In this document: in pieces, positions 1 to 9,075 of the stretch
Layout: the number at the start of each line of letters is the position of its first letter
Position numbering within the stretch: the stretch's first letter is position 1
The notes under the pieces: model-generated
The model's database searches: none
What the model was told of the DNA's origin: nothing
The model's input: only the letters and a program-made list of their open reading frames with translations
From: UBA6168 sp964508135
GTDB taxonomy: Bacteria; Bacteroidota; Bacteroidia; Chitinophagales; Saprospiraceae
DNA: 64,000 bases
Assembly (NCBI GenBank): GCA_964508135.1
Contig: CAZDSU010000005.1
Coordinates: 62,001-126,000 of the forward strand
Direction of reading: 5' to 3'
Program-made: the position numbers and the translations under genes

Positions 1-2
1 AG

Positions 3-965
3 ACGCATGGGCACGAGGGGTTTCTTTTGTCGGCAAATGAAGCGAAGGAAATGTTGAAAAAGCATCCTGAATATGAGGAAGTTTTGAAGCCCTATTTGGT
101 AGGTCAGGAACTCTTGTCAAATCTTCAATCGCAACCGGATCGATTCGTGATTGATTTTACTTACAAAGACCTGATTGAAGCCGGGTCGTATCAAAAGCTA
201 TTTGCCATCCTGAAAAAAGAAGTTTTGCCAGTCATCGAGCAAAAAGCAGAAGATGAACGCTTGGGGAAAACCAAACCCAATGGGCATCAAAATCAATTGA
301 ACATTTGGTGGAAAATGTGGCGAAGGCGGGAAGATATGCTGGAAAACGTCGCCAAATTATCCCGCTACATTTCCTGTTCCCGAGTGACCAAGCGCCCTAT
401 TTTCGAGTTCATCCATTCCGGCATCAATCCCAACGATGCGCTCATGGTCTTTGCCTTTGATGACGACTACTCTTTTGGCATAATTCAGTCCAATATCCAT
501 TATCAGTGGTTTAAAGCAAAATGCTCCACTTTAGAAGAAAGGCTGCGCTACACGACCGACAGCGTTTGGGACACTTTCCCTTTCCCGCAATCCCCCACCA
601 AAGCGCAGGTATTCCAGGTCGCCAAAGCTGCCAAAGCCTTGCGGGACGCCCGCAACGAGTACCTGCAAAAGCACCATTTTTCGCTGCGAGACCTCTACCG
701 CCTCATCGAGCAGCCCGGCAAGAACCCGCTCAAGGACCTGCACCGGGCATTGGACGAAGCGGTGCTGGCGGCATACGGTTTCCCGGTCAAGCCGGACGAC
801 ACGGACGGCATCCTGCAAAGCCTGCTGTCACTGAACTTCGAGGTGGCAGCGAAAGCGGAACGGGGCGAGGCGGTGCAGCCGCCGGGGATTCCAAGTTACA
901 TTTCGGAGGAGGAAAAGGGGCAGTTGGTGAGCGGGGATTGTGTGCAGTGGCGGGGCGGTGTTTAA
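3..965 (+). CDS. MmeI-like type IIG DNA methyltransferase/restriction enzyme, C-terminal part (5' end outside window)
   Basis: The frame is open to the left edge of the window, so the N-terminal nuclease and SAM-methyltransferase domains are missing. What remains matches the target-recognition and C-terminal region of MmeI-like class I DNA methyltransferases. Visible landmarks are PYLVGQELLSN (family form PYLNGEDLNS), the W-rich stretch NIWWKMWRRRED, the CSRVTKRPIFEF segment, an AFDDDYSFGIIQSNIHYQWF stretch and the RYTTDSVWDTFPFPQ motif. These are followed by a helical tail with DLYRL and LDEAVLAAYGF. In the family this region reads the DNA sequence while the lost part methylates and may cut. 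Whether this copy is a complete enzyme or a truncated remnant cannot be judged from here. A TTG at 27 is only an internal in-frame codon, not a convincing start. Confidence 0.85.
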   Translation, partial: THGHEGFLLSANEAKEMLKKHPEYEEVLKPYLVGQELLSNLQSQPDRFVIDFTYKDLIEAGSYQKLFAILKKEVLPVIEQKAEDERLGKTKPNGHQNQLNIWWKMWRRREDMLENVAKLSRYISCSRVTKRPIFEFIHSGINPNDALMVFAFDDDYSFGIIQSNIHYQWFKAKCSTLEERLRYTTDSVWDTFPFPQSPTKAQVFQVAKAAKALRDARNEYLQKHHFSLRDLYRLIEQPGKNPLKDLHRALDEAVLAAYGFPVKPDDTDGILQSLLSLNFEVAAKAERGEAVQPPGIPSYISEEEKGQLVSGDCVQWRGGV

Positions 966-1001
966 AAGGGGTGCATGAGCGGCTGAAATAAGGCAGAGAA
1001 A

Positions 1002-1343
1002 TCACGCTGCCACCATTCCTACCCGGCGTTCCCATTCCTTAGCAGCATAACCTGCCAGTTCAGAAATCGCGCTTGCAGGCAAATCCTCCGGCAAGGTGGA
1101 AAGCAATTTTACCACCGCCTTCCTTGGCGAAAGGTCGGGCCGCTTGGCGGCGAGCAGGTCTATTTTCAGTTTTAGCTTGCATTTGTGCGCCTCCGTGATG
1201 ATTTTATTAATATCCTCCAGGGCTTCTGCCCGTTCACTGGCAGTCAGTTCTTCTGGCTTGAAGCCTTCCCTGATTTCTTTCAAGGTGCGGTCTATCGTTG
1301 CCAGCACTTGGTCAACATCTACGATAGGCTTTTTTTTCTCCAT
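1002..1343 (-). CDS. Small hypothetical protein, 113 aa
   Basis: I do not recognise a family. The protein begins MEKKKPIVDVDQVLATIDR and is highly charged and predicted mostly helical. Its central Lys-rich segment is KCKLKLKIDLLAAKRPDL and the C-terminus is LAGYAAKEWERRVG. Sense-strand codon use looks like a real gene. It lies tail-to-tail with the modification enzyme (36-bp gap), and its start overlaps the end of another small minus-strand ORF, so the two may be co-transcribed. It could be a small partner of the neighbouring modification or helicase gene, but nothing in the sequence shows this. Confidence 0.55.
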   Translation of the reverse strand: MEKKKPIVDVDQVLATIDRTLKEIREGFKPEELTASERAEALEDINKIITEAHKCKLKLKIDLLAAKRPDLSPRKAVVKLLSTLPEDLPASAISELAGYAAKEWERRVGMVAA

Positions 1344-1567
1344 TTTCTTGATTTGTGTGTGGTTCTCAAATCATCGCTAAAGTACGTTGATTTTGTAAAA
1401 GAATGAGAAACTTCATGTCCCCGCCACCCCATCACCCATTTTCCAAAAATCCCCGAGAAAATATCATACGTCCCATTTCCCACAAACAGGTTGTTTAGCT
1501 CCCGCTCGTACAGCAGGCCTGCCAGTTCCCGGATTTGGCACCTGACATTTTTCGTGTATTCCTGCAT
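1319..1567 (-). CDS. Small hypothetical ORF, possibly degenerate
   Basis: This frame starts at MQEYTKNVRCQIRELAGLLY; an upstream ATG at 1594 is also possible. The first 25 residues, with VRCQIRELAGLLYERELNN, look like the start of a short conserved hypothetical family seen in Bacteroidota. The remainder (GKWVMGWRGHEVSHSFTKS and on) is less protein-like. It runs 25 bases into the start of the next small gene. I suspect a frameshifted or decayed copy, but a real overlapping gene pair is also possible. No function can be assigned. Confidence 0.35.
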   Translation of the reverse strand: MQEYTKNVRCQIRELAGLLYERELNNLFVGNGTYDIFSGIFGKWVMGWRGHEVSHSFTKSTYFSDDLRTTHKSRKWRKKSLS

Positions 1568-1690
1568 TGTTGTAAAAGATTGGTTGGTGAACATTTACAG
1601 GGTAAGATTAACGAACATGACTAAATTTGCTGCCCAAGCATCAACATTTCCAGCAGGATTCAATCAAAAAAACTTCCATTTCCAGCAACT

Positions 1691-4600
1691 ATGGCAAAAC
1701 AATACGGCATCACCTGGTGGGGCAAGCAATGGCTCAATTCCCTCACCAATATTGACAACAGCAACCGTCTGCCACGGGGCCGCAGCTACGCCAACACGGG
1801 CAAGGTTCGCTCGACGAATGTAAACGCCAACCGCATCTCGGCGAAGGTGCAAGGCTCGCAGCCCAGGCCCTACCAGATTGACATCACCGTGCCGCTGTTC
1901 TCCGAGCCTGACAAAAAACGCCTCGTGGAGGAGGTGGCTCGCAACCCGGCGCTCGTCGCCAAGCTGCTTAACCGGGAACTGCCCGCCGACCTGCTGCAAT
2001 TCGCTGAAAACCAGGGTATTAAGGTTTTCCCAAAGACATGGCGGGACTTCGACATGCGCTGCTCCTGCCCCGACTATGCCGTGCCGTGCAAGCACTTGGC
2101 CGCCGTCATTTACACCGTCGCAGAGGAGATTGACCGCAACCCCTTCATGGTCTTCGAGGTGCATGGGCTGGACTTGGTGAAGGCGCTCGAAGGCCAGAAT
2201 ATCCGCATCGCCGACAAGAAAACGGAGCGGATAACTAGCGTTGAGAAATTATTGGAAATTAAGAAATTGAAAATTGGGGCTGCCGCTTCCGATACAATTC
2301 CCAATTTCCCAATTTCCCAATTTCCCAATTTCGACCTCACCTCCATCCCCGACGTCGGCGGCCAAATCCTCACCCTGTTCAAGCCGCACCCGCTGTTTTA
2401 CGAAAAGGACTTCAAGGACATCATCCAAAAGCTGTACGGAGGGGCATCGAGGGCGGCCAAGAAAGCTTTGCGGAGTGATACCATTCCTACGAACCAGAAG
2501 CTCGACTTAAGTATTGACGACAGCTTGCACCTTGTTTTTGATGAAAACCTTTTGCTAAAAAACATGGAGGTCAGGGATAAAAAAGGAAAGGAAAAACCAC
2601 AAAAATTCGCCCACGTAACTGCCCTCGTCAACGTGCTGCTCGGCTGGGAAACGGAGCAGTTGCACCGCACACACCCGGCCACTGGGGCGCTGCTCGACGT
2701 GTTCAATTTTTCCTTGCACTTGGCAAAAAACGGGGCCATCATGCCGCAACTGCTCGAATGTGCGCCGGATACTTTCCGCATCCGCTGGCTGCCCGCCGTC
2801 ATCGTGGAGGAGGTGGCGGTTTTGTTTGAAAAAATGGCCACGATGCTGCCGCCCGATTTGCTGACGGTGGAGGATGCGGGCGGGCGACGCAACCAGCCGC
2901 CGAAGGAGCGGCTGTACACGCTTTGCTCGCTTTTCATCGGGCATTGCGTGGTGGAGGCCGCTTGGCACGAGGAGCACCCGCTGCCGAAAATGTTCTTTTT
3001 CACCACCGACGGCAAGCCGCTCCGCTTCGACAAGCCGCAGGTGGAAGTCGAAATTATCAAGCCGACTAAACAAAGGCGAAACACCCAAAACTTTAACCGA
3101 AAGCGCAGCCGCTACGGCTGGTACGACAACGAGCCGAAAGTAAAGACCCGTGTCACAGGTCCGCAACTCCACCCGGACACCCCGCAACTGCTCCAGCTTT
3201 GGCTCAACAATTTTTACCTCACCCACAAGGACTACGTGCCGATGGTGAAGGTGGAGGACATGGACGGCGGCTTCGGGGTGGAACTGCTGGTGGAGTACCG
3301 GCCCGAACCGCTGCTGGCGCCCGTGCCGTTGAGCGATGTTTTTACGAAGAAAAAATACGAGGCCGTGAAGTACGACGTGCTGAAAGACGTGCTGCTGCTG
3401 GCCGATTTTTTCCCGAAGCTGAACCAAATCGTGGAGTCGCAAGGGAAAAAGCGGTTGGTTTTCGACGAGCAGGAGTTCGTGGAGGTACTGCTGAAAATGC
3501 TGCCTGCGCTCGGCCTGTTCGGCATCCGCATCCTTTTGCCCAAAGGGCTGAAGCACCTCGTGCGGCCACAGGCGTCGCTGCTGGCGAGGAAGTCGCCGGG
3601 CAAAGACGAAGGCTCCTTCCTGCGCTTCGAGGACCTGATGAACTTTGACTGGCAGGTGGCGCTCGGCGACCAGTTGGTGTCCGTGCAGGAGTTCATGCGC
3701 TTGGTCAAAAACCTGAACGGCGTCGTGAAAATCCGGGACCAGTACGTGCTGGTGGACGAGGACGAACTGGTCAAGTTGTTTCAAAAACTGGAAGAACCGC
3801 CCAAGCTCAAGGGCTTCGATGCCCTGCAAGTGCTGCTGGCCGAGGAGTGGCAGGGCGCAAAAATCGGGCTGACGGACGAGGCGGCGGCGCTCATCCGGCG
3901 CTTCGTGCAGCCGCAGGAAGTGCCGCTGCCCGCCGGGCTGAACGCCACCCTGCGCCCCTACCAGCGGGCGGGCTACGAGTGGATGATGAAGAACACCCGC
4001 CTCGGCTTCGGCAGCCTGCTGGCCGACGACATGGGCCTCGGCAAGACCGTCCAGGTCATAGCCGCCCTGCTACGCTACAAGGAGGAGGGCCTACTGGAAA
4101 AAAGTAAGGCGCTCGTCATCGTGCCCACCTCGCTGCTGACCAACTGGCGCAAGGAAATCGAGCGGTTTGCCCCAAGCCTGCGGGCCTCCATCTATCACGG
4201 GCAGGGCCGCTCGCTCGATTTGGCGGCAGCCGACGTGGTCATCACCACCTACGGCATCGCCCGCAGCGAACAGGCTTTTTTCAAAAAACACCCCTGGTAC
4301 TGCACCGTGACGGACGAGGCGCAGAACATCAAGAACGCCGGGACGGAGCAGACGAAAAGTGTCAAGGCCATCCCGGCCACCATCCGAATCGCCATGAGCG
4401 GCACGCCCGTGGAGAACCGCCTGAGCGAGTTTTGGAGCATCATGGACTTCACCAACAAGGGCTACCTCGGGTCGCCGAAGCAATTTTCGGATATTTTTGG
4501 AAAACCCATCCAGAAGGAGGGCGACCAAAAGCAAGCGGATTTGTTCCGAAAAATCACCGCCCCGTTCTTGTTGCGCCGCTTGAAATCGGACAAGAGTATC

Positions 4601-5359
4601 ATCGCTGACCTGCCCGACAAAATCGAGAACAACCAGTTCGCCACGCTGACGAAAGAGCAGGCCGCCGTTTATCAGACCGTTGTGCAAATGAACATGAAGG
4701 ATATTTTTGAGGAGGGCGACGAAATCAAGCGGCAGGGCAAGGTGCTGAAAATGATAACCGCCCTCAAGCAGATTTGTAACCACCCGTACCAGTTTTTGAA
4801 AAAAGGGGACAAGTCGCCCGACCTCTCCGGCAAGGCGATGCTGCTCCTCAGCCTCCTGGACAACATCTATGAGAACGGCGAGAAGACGCTGATTTTCACG
4901 CAGTACCACGAGATGGGCGAGCTGCTGTCGCAATTCATCACCGAGACCTACGGCAAGGAGCCGCTCTTCCTGCACGGCGGCACGAGCCGCCCAAAGCGGG
5001 ACGAGATGGTGGAGAAGTTCCAGCGACCCAGCGCCTACCCCGGCGAGAACGACACCTTCATCCTCTCGCTCAAGGCGGGCGGCACAGGACTGAACCTGAC
5101 CGCCGCATCCAACGTCATCCACTACGACCTCTGGTGGAACCCCGCTGTGGAAGCACAGGCTACCGACCGGGCCTACCGCATCGGACAGCAGAAGAATGTG
5201 ATGGTGTGGCGGCTCATCACCCAAAGCACGTTCGAGGAAAAAATAGATGAGATGATCCGCCGGAAAAAAGACCTGGCCAACCTAACCGTGGCCACGGGCG
5301 AGAGCTGGATTGGGAACATGACGAACGAGGACTTGAAGGCGTTGGTGGCACTGGGGTGA
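1691..5359 (+). CDS. SWIM zinc-finger SNF2-family DEAD/DEAH helicase
   Basis: A 1222-aa ATP-dependent DNA translocase of the bacterial SNF2/Rad54-like group. From the N-terminus: a SWIM zinc finger at about residues 123-136 (CSCPDYAVPCKH), a long bacterial SNF2-associated region, then the two RecA-like lobes. Helicase motifs are clear: YQRAGYEWM, Walker A DDMGLGKT near 777, Walker B DEAQ near 875, SGTPVENR near 902 and the C-lobe motif QATDRAYRIGQ near 1156. In the family these proteins remodel protein-DNA complexes or act on RNA polymerase or DNA repair; the substrate here is unknown. Residues about 182-215 (nt 2236-2335) form an odd low-complexity insert rich in NFP/ISQF, encoded by AATTTCCC repeats. 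Start chosen at MAKQYGITWWGKQW, the usual family N-terminus. A link to the adjacent modification enzyme is possible, but such helicases are also common stand-alone genes. Confidence 0.93.
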   Translation: MAKQYGITWWGKQWLNSLTNIDNSNRLPRGRSYANTGKVRSTNVNANRISAKVQGSQPRPYQIDITVPLFSEPDKKRLVEEVARNPALVAKLLNRELPADLLQFAENQGIKVFPKTWRDFDMRCSCPDYAVPCKHLAAVIYTVAEEIDRNPFMVFEVHGLDLVKALEGQNIRIADKKTERITSVEKLLEIKKLKIGAAASDTIPNFPISQFPNFDLTSIPDVGGQILTLFKPHPLFYEKDFKDIIQKLYGGASRAAKKALRSDTIPTNQKLDLSIDDSLHLVFDENLLLKNMEVRDKKGKEKPQKFAHVTALVNVLLGWETEQLHRTHPATGALLDVFNFSLHLAKNGAIMPQLLECAPDTFRIRWLPAVIVEEVAVLFEKMATMLPPDLLTVEDAGGRRNQPPKERLYTLCSLFIGHCVVEAAWHEEHPLPKMFFFTTDGKPLRFDKPQVEVEIIKPTKQRRNTQNFNRKRSRYGWYDNEPKVKTRVTGPQLHPDTPQLLQLWLNNFYLTHKDYVPMVKVEDMDGGFGVELLVEYRPEPLLAPVPLSDVFTKKKYEAVKYDVLKDVLLLADFFPKLNQIVESQGKKRLVFDEQEFVEVLLKMLPALGLFGIRILLPKGLKHLVRPQASLLARKSPGKDEGSFLRFEDLMNFDWQVALGDQLVSVQEFMRLVKNLNGVVKIRDQYVLVDEDELVKLFQKLEEPPKLKGFDALQVLLAEEWQGAKIGLTDEAAALIRRFVQPQEVPLPAGLNATLRPYQRAGYEWMMKNTRLGFGSLLADDMGLGKTVQVIAALLRYKEEGLLEKSKALVIVPTSLLTNWRKEIERFAPSLRASIYHGQGRSLDLAAADVVITTYGIARSEQAFFKKHPWYCTVTDEAQNIKNAGTEQTKSVKAIPATIRIAMSGTPVENRLSEFWSIMDFTNKGYLGSPKQFSDIFGKPIQKEGDQKQADLFRKITAPFLLRRLKSDKSIIADLPDKIENNQFATLTKEQAAVYQTVVQMNMKDIFEEGDEIKRQGKVLKMITALKQICNHPYQFLKKGDKSPDLSGKAMLLLSLLDNIYENGEKTLIFTQYHEMGELLSQFITETYGKEPLFLHGGTSRPKRDEMVEKFQRPSAYPGENDTFILSLKAGGTGLNLTAASNVIHYDLWWNPAVEAQATDRAYRIGQQKNVMVWRLITQSTFEEKIDEMIRRKKDLANLTVATGESWIGNMTNEDLKALVALG

Positions 5360-5382
5360 GGTAAAAATTTTCAGCATACTAC

Positions 5383-5390
5383 TATTTTTG
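5383..5390 (+). promoter_or_regulatory. Possible Bacteroidota -7 element (TATTTTTG)
   Basis: TATTTTTG fits the Bacteroidota consensus TAnnTTTG exactly. It lies 24 bases past the SNF2 stop and about 60 bases before the next start. No good -33 TTTG is visible at the proper distance, so this is tentative. Confidence 0.35.
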
Positions 5391-5451
5391 CGGCTTCAAG
5401 CTGGGAGTTATCAGCCGTACCTAATCCGTTATTGATAAAAAATTAAGCAAT

Positions 5452-6453
5452 ATGCGTTTCAAAATAAACGACTACGTCAAAATCATCGAGGGCTTCATAC
5501 CCGAAGAATTCGACCAACCGGTATATGGCTGGCAAGGCAAAATTATTGATGTGCGAATAACTGAGGGGGGCTACAATTCATACCTCGTCGCATTCGACGC
5601 CCAAACCCTCGACCTATTGCAGGATGACTACCTTGTGAGTTGCCTGGAAGAGGGCGACGAACATCTAGTTTATTACTTTCTGGAAGAAGACCTGGAACTC
5701 ACCACCCGCCGGGACACCGATGCCATGCTGAAAGCCGCCGTCGCAAAAATTGAAGCCCGCATGGAAGAATTGGATGACGAAGAGGAGGAGGACGAAGAGG
5801 AGGAAATGAACGAGACATTGCTCGAAGAGTGGGTAGCGGACTTTCTGCAAAGCCCTGAATTTGCTGCCATTCCAGACGAATTTAAGGACTTGGCAGAGGA
5901 TGCCCCTAGGACTTTTGCACGTTTTGCCTTCGACTATGAATGGTCGCAGGTGGGCGAATGGGTAACCTCAGATGTGGAAATGGTCTGCCTAAGCCTCGTA
6001 CCCCGAAAAGTGACGGCGGAACCTGCATTTTTCAAGCATTTTGGTACTGGATTGACGGCTTTTTTTAAGTTCCTCGACCGGGAAAAACTGCTGGAAAACG
6101 CCAAGGTCTTGGCCAAAGCAGCCGACAAGGCTGCCCCTAAAATCGCCAAACGGGCAGCAGACTCCTCAAACTGGGGCATGGCAAAGTCCTTCGCTATGAT
6201 GGCCATGCAGTCGGGCGTTGACCCCACCGATGGGGAGCAGATGGGAGGGTTCCTCAATGCCTACAATGCGAATTTGGCCAAGAATATCCCGCCAGCAACA
6301 TCTCAGGAAAGGCCCTCACAGCCTGACCCCTTTAGGCATATCGGACGCAACGATGTAATCAAAGTCCAATACCCAGATGGGACGGTGATAACATCCAAGT
6401 TCAAAAAAGTGGAACATGGGCTTCGGAACGGTAAGTGTACCTTGGTGAAGTAG
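5452..6453 (+). CDS. Hypothetical acidic protein with SEC-C-like tail
   Basis: A 333-aa protein with no recognised enzyme domain. The N-terminal 75 residues (MRFKINDYVKIIEGF, YGWQGKIIDV) look like a small beta-barrel of the KOW/SH3 type, but this is weak. A very acidic stretch (EELDDEEEEDEEEEMNE, about 105-122) acts as a linker to a helical middle region. The last 35 residues (GRNDVIKVQYPDG... FKKVEHGL) resemble the C-terminal tail found on SEC-C-related proteins of Bacteroidota, lacking the zinc-binding cysteines. It follows the SNF2 gene by 92 bases and precedes the acylase by 63 bases on the same strand. Likely cytoplasmic, as there is no signal peptide. Function unknown. Confidence 0.7.
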   Translation: MRFKINDYVKIIEGFIPEEFDQPVYGWQGKIIDVRITEGGYNSYLVAFDAQTLDLLQDDYLVSCLEEGDEHLVYYFLEEDLELTTRRDTDAMLKAAVAKIEARMEELDDEEEEDEEEEMNETLLEEWVADFLQSPEFAAIPDEFKDLAEDAPRTFARFAFDYEWSQVGEWVTSDVEMVCLSLVPRKVTAEPAFFKHFGTGLTAFFKFLDREKLLENAKVLAKAADKAAPKIAKRAADSSNWGMAKSFAMMAMQSGVDPTDGEQMGGFLNAYNANLAKNIPPATSQERPSQPDPFRHIGRNDVIKVQYPDGTVITSKFKKVEHGLRNGKCTLVK

Positions 6454-6516
6454 TGGTTTACAAACCCAATAAATCCCTCGAAGCATTTAACTTGCCCCTT
6501 TCATAACCGAATCAGC

Positions 6517-8799
6517 ATGAAACAAATACTTATCCTCCTCCCAATTGCTATAGTGGTCATCCTCACCGCTTGCAAAACCAACCAAGCCGCTGCCGACCTC
6601 GCCCGCTGGCAGGCCCAAGCCGCCAACGTCACCATCATCCGTGACGACTTCGGGGTGCCACATATCTACGGCAAAACAGACGCCGACGCCGTGTTCGGGA
6701 TGCTCTTCGCTCAATGCGAGGATGACTTCAACCGGGTGGAGCGAAACTACATCTGGGCCATCGGCAGGCTGGCGGAAGTGGAAGGCGAAAAGGAATTGTA
6801 CAGCGACCTGCGTGCCCGGTTGTTCATGACCGAGGAGGAAGCAAAAGCCAGCTACGAAAAAAGCCCTGACTGGCTGAAAAAACTCTGCGATGCCTTTGCC
6901 GATGGCGTCAATTTCTACCTGCACACGCACCCCGAAGTGAAGCCCAAACTGCTAACCCGCTTCGAGCCGTGGTTCCCGATGTATTTCAGCGAAGGCTCCA
7001 TCGGCGGCGACATCGAACAGATTTCGACGGAGCGAATCAAGGCGTTTTACGAAGACAAAGAAGCGCTGGGCAATGTGGAGGGGGAAATTGAGAAATCGAA
7101 GATTCACGCAAGTAAATTGGGGAATTGGGGAATTAGGCCAGGCCAAGATGACGAACCAAGAGGTTCCAACGGCTTCGCCATTTCAGGCAAACTGACAGAA
7201 TCGGGAAATGCCATGCTGCTCATCAACCCCCACACCTCGTTTTACTTCCGACCGGAGGTGCACGTGGTGAGCGAGGAAGGGCTGAACGTTTATGGTGCGG
7301 TCACTTGGGGGCAATTCTTTGTTTATCAGGGTTTCAATGAAAAAACGGGCTGGATGCACACCTCGTCCTACGCCGATGTGATGGATGAGTTTCTGGAAAC
7401 CGTTACCGAAGAAAAACGCCAGTTTTTTTACAAATATGGCAATGAAAAACGCCCTGTCATTGCGAAGCAAGTCACCCTAAAATACAAGGATGGTAATGAA
7501 ACAAGAGAGCGAAAATTCCCCATCTACCGCACCCATCACGGCCCCATCACCCACCAGATTAGCGCTTCCGATGCCCCCAACATCCCTCATCCCTCATCCT
7601 CCATACCTAAAGACTATTGGGTGGCCACAGCGATGATGTGGGATCCTGTGAAGGCGCTCACGCAATCTTTTACCCGCACCAAGCTCAACAACCACGGGGA
7701 GTTTCGGAAAATGATGAACATCCGCACCAATTCCTCCAACAACACCGTTTTCGCCGATGCGGAGGGGAACATCGCTTACTACCACGGCAATTTTGTCCCG
7801 AAAAGGGATACCGCATTCGACTACACCAAGCCCGTGGACGGCAGCAATCCTGCCACCGACTGGCAGGGCCTGCACGACGTAGACGAGTGCATCGTCGTCG
7901 TGAACCCGCTTAATGGCTGGCTGCAAAACTGCAATTCCACGCCCTTTACCTGTGCGGGATACCAAAGCCCCAAGCCAGAAAATTATCCGGTTTATATGCG
8001 GCTTCCTGCCGAAAATTTTAGGGGAGTCCATGCCCAGCGTTTGTTGTACATGAACAAGGACTTTACCCTTGATAAATTAATTGAAACAGCCTATGACCCA
8101 TCGCTGCCAGGGTTAGAATATTTGATTCCAGGCCTCGTTCGTGCTTACTATGACACGGGTTTATCGTCAGCAGAAGAAGCATTTGCACTTGCTCCTGCTA
8201 TCGAGAAACTGCGTTATTGGAACTTTCGAGTAAGTAAGGAATCGGTGGCCATGACGCTGGCACATTACTACGGCAACCTTTACGAACAGAAAGGCCAGGC
8301 CCCGAAGGAGTTGACCGATATGGAGCGTATCAAGTATTTCGGTTCTGGTTCGCCGCCAGCGGAACGGCTGGCCATTTTCAAAGAAGCCTTACACCAAATA
8401 AAAGCCGATTTTGGTCGCTGGGACGTGCCTTGGGGCGAGGTCAACCGTTTCCAGCGTATCAACGGCGACATCGAACAACCTTTTGACGACAGCAAACCAA
8501 GCCTACCCGTTGGCCTCGCCTCCGGCAAATGGGGCGCCCTGGCATCCTACGGCGCTCGCCAGTACAACGGCTCCAAGCGCATCTACGGCACTTCCGGCAA
8601 CAGCTTCGTGGCGGTGGTGGAGTTCGGTGAAAAGGTGAAGGCAAAGTCCCTGCTGGCGGGTGGTCAGAGCGGCGACCCGAAGTCCCCGCATTTCTACGAC
8701 CAGGCGCAGCGGTACGTGGATAGGCAGTTCAAAGACGTAGCGTTTTATCGGGAGGATGTGGAGAAGCGGGCGGAGAAGACTTACCATCCGGGGAAGTAG
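6517..8799 (+). CDS. Penicillin acylase-family (Ntn-hydrolase) lipoprotein
   Basis: A 760-aa N-terminal-nucleophile amidohydrolase. A lipoprotein signal ends in the lipobox LTAC with Cys19, so it should be anchored in the envelope. The alpha-chain region has the family marks RDDFGVPHIYG and AQCEDDFNRVERNY. The autocleavage site is Gly216-Ser217 in RGSNGFAISG; Ser217 would be the new N-terminus of the beta chain and the catalytic nucleophile. Downstream motifs such as INPHTSFYFRPEVH and AFADGVNFY also fit. Family members hydrolyse amides such as acyl-homoserine lactones, beta-lactam side chains or lipopeptides; the substrate cannot be predicted. Residues about 186-208, in the spacer just before the cleavage site, are encoded by GGGGAATT-type repeats and look inserted. 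Convergent with the M56 gene. Confidence 0.92.
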   Translation: MKQILILLPIAIVVILTACKTNQAAADLARWQAQAANVTIIRDDFGVPHIYGKTDADAVFGMLFAQCEDDFNRVERNYIWAIGRLAEVEGEKELYSDLRARLFMTEEEAKASYEKSPDWLKKLCDAFADGVNFYLHTHPEVKPKLLTRFEPWFPMYFSEGSIGGDIEQISTERIKAFYEDKEALGNVEGEIEKSKIHASKLGNWGIRPGQDDEPRGSNGFAISGKLTESGNAMLLINPHTSFYFRPEVHVVSEEGLNVYGAVTWGQFFVYQGFNEKTGWMHTSSYADVMDEFLETVTEEKRQFFYKYGNEKRPVIAKQVTLKYKDGNETRERKFPIYRTHHGPITHQISASDAPNIPHPSSSIPKDYWVATAMMWDPVKALTQSFTRTKLNNHGEFRKMMNIRTNSSNNTVFADAEGNIAYYHGNFVPKRDTAFDYTKPVDGSNPATDWQGLHDVDECIVVVNPLNGWLQNCNSTPFTCAGYQSPKPENYPVYMRLPAENFRGVHAQRLLYMNKDFTLDKLIETAYDPSLPGLEYLIPGLVRAYYDTGLSSAEEAFALAPAIEKLRYWNFRVSKESVAMTLAHYYGNLYEQKGQAPKELTDMERIKYFGSGSPPAERLAIFKEALHQIKADFGRWDVPWGEVNRFQRINGDIEQPFDDSKPSLPVGLASGKWGALASYGARQYNGSKRIYGTSGNSFVAVVEFGEKVKAKSLLAGGQSGDPKSPHFYDQAQRYVDRQFKDVAFYREDVEKRAEKTYHPGK

Positions 8800-8800
8800 A

Positions 8801-8824
8801 TTTGACAAATTGAAACTTGTCAAA
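8801..8824 (+). terminator. Hairpin directly after acylase stop
   Basis: TTTGACAA at 8801-8808 pairs with TTGTCAAA at 8817-8824 around an 8-base loop, one base after the stop codon. There is no U-tract, so termination activity is uncertain. Confidence 0.35.
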
Positions 8825-8948
8825 ATTCTTCGCAAAATACTCCTGCAATATTCGGTGACAGAAGCGGCAGGAGGAACTGCGGTTTCGAGGAGATGGTGGG
8901 CAAGCACCTCGGTAAGGTTCTTGCCGCTCATAAAAACTGAGGCTCTTC

Positions 8949-9003
8949 GCAAAACATAAATCGCTGTCATGCTCTCAAGCACAAACTGCGATTCATGTTT
9001 TGC
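8949..9003. repeat. Inverted repeat in convergent junction
   Basis: GCAAAACATAAATCGC (8949-8964) and GCGATTCATGTTTTGC (8988-9003) are near-perfect inverted arms (one mismatch) around a 23-base spacer. The word CTTCGCAAAA also occurs at 8827-8836 and 8945-8954. The 276-base stretch 8800-9075 between the convergent acylase and M56 genes holds no convincing gene, only these repeats. Confidence 0.55.
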
Positions 9004-9075
9004 TGAATTCACACATCGTGAGGAATACAGCTTCGTTGAAAAAGATTGGGATTCCTCAACATACAAAAAAGAACT

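Noticed and set aside
2290..2335. CRISPR-like tandem repeats of AATTTCCC
   Set aside because: The units are eight bases without spacers and lie inside a coding sequence.
2555..5224. Long minus-strand frames opposite the SNF2 gene (424 and 377 aa)
   Set aside because: They mirror the codon pattern of the real helicase gene and have no recognisable domain; they are antisense shadows of GC-rich codons.
3..5359. A DISARM-like defence system (modification enzyme plus SNF2 helicase)
   Set aside because: The helicase has a SWIM finger and the common stand-alone SNF2 architecture; no drmA, drmB or drmC-like gene is present, and the modification enzyme is MmeI-like.
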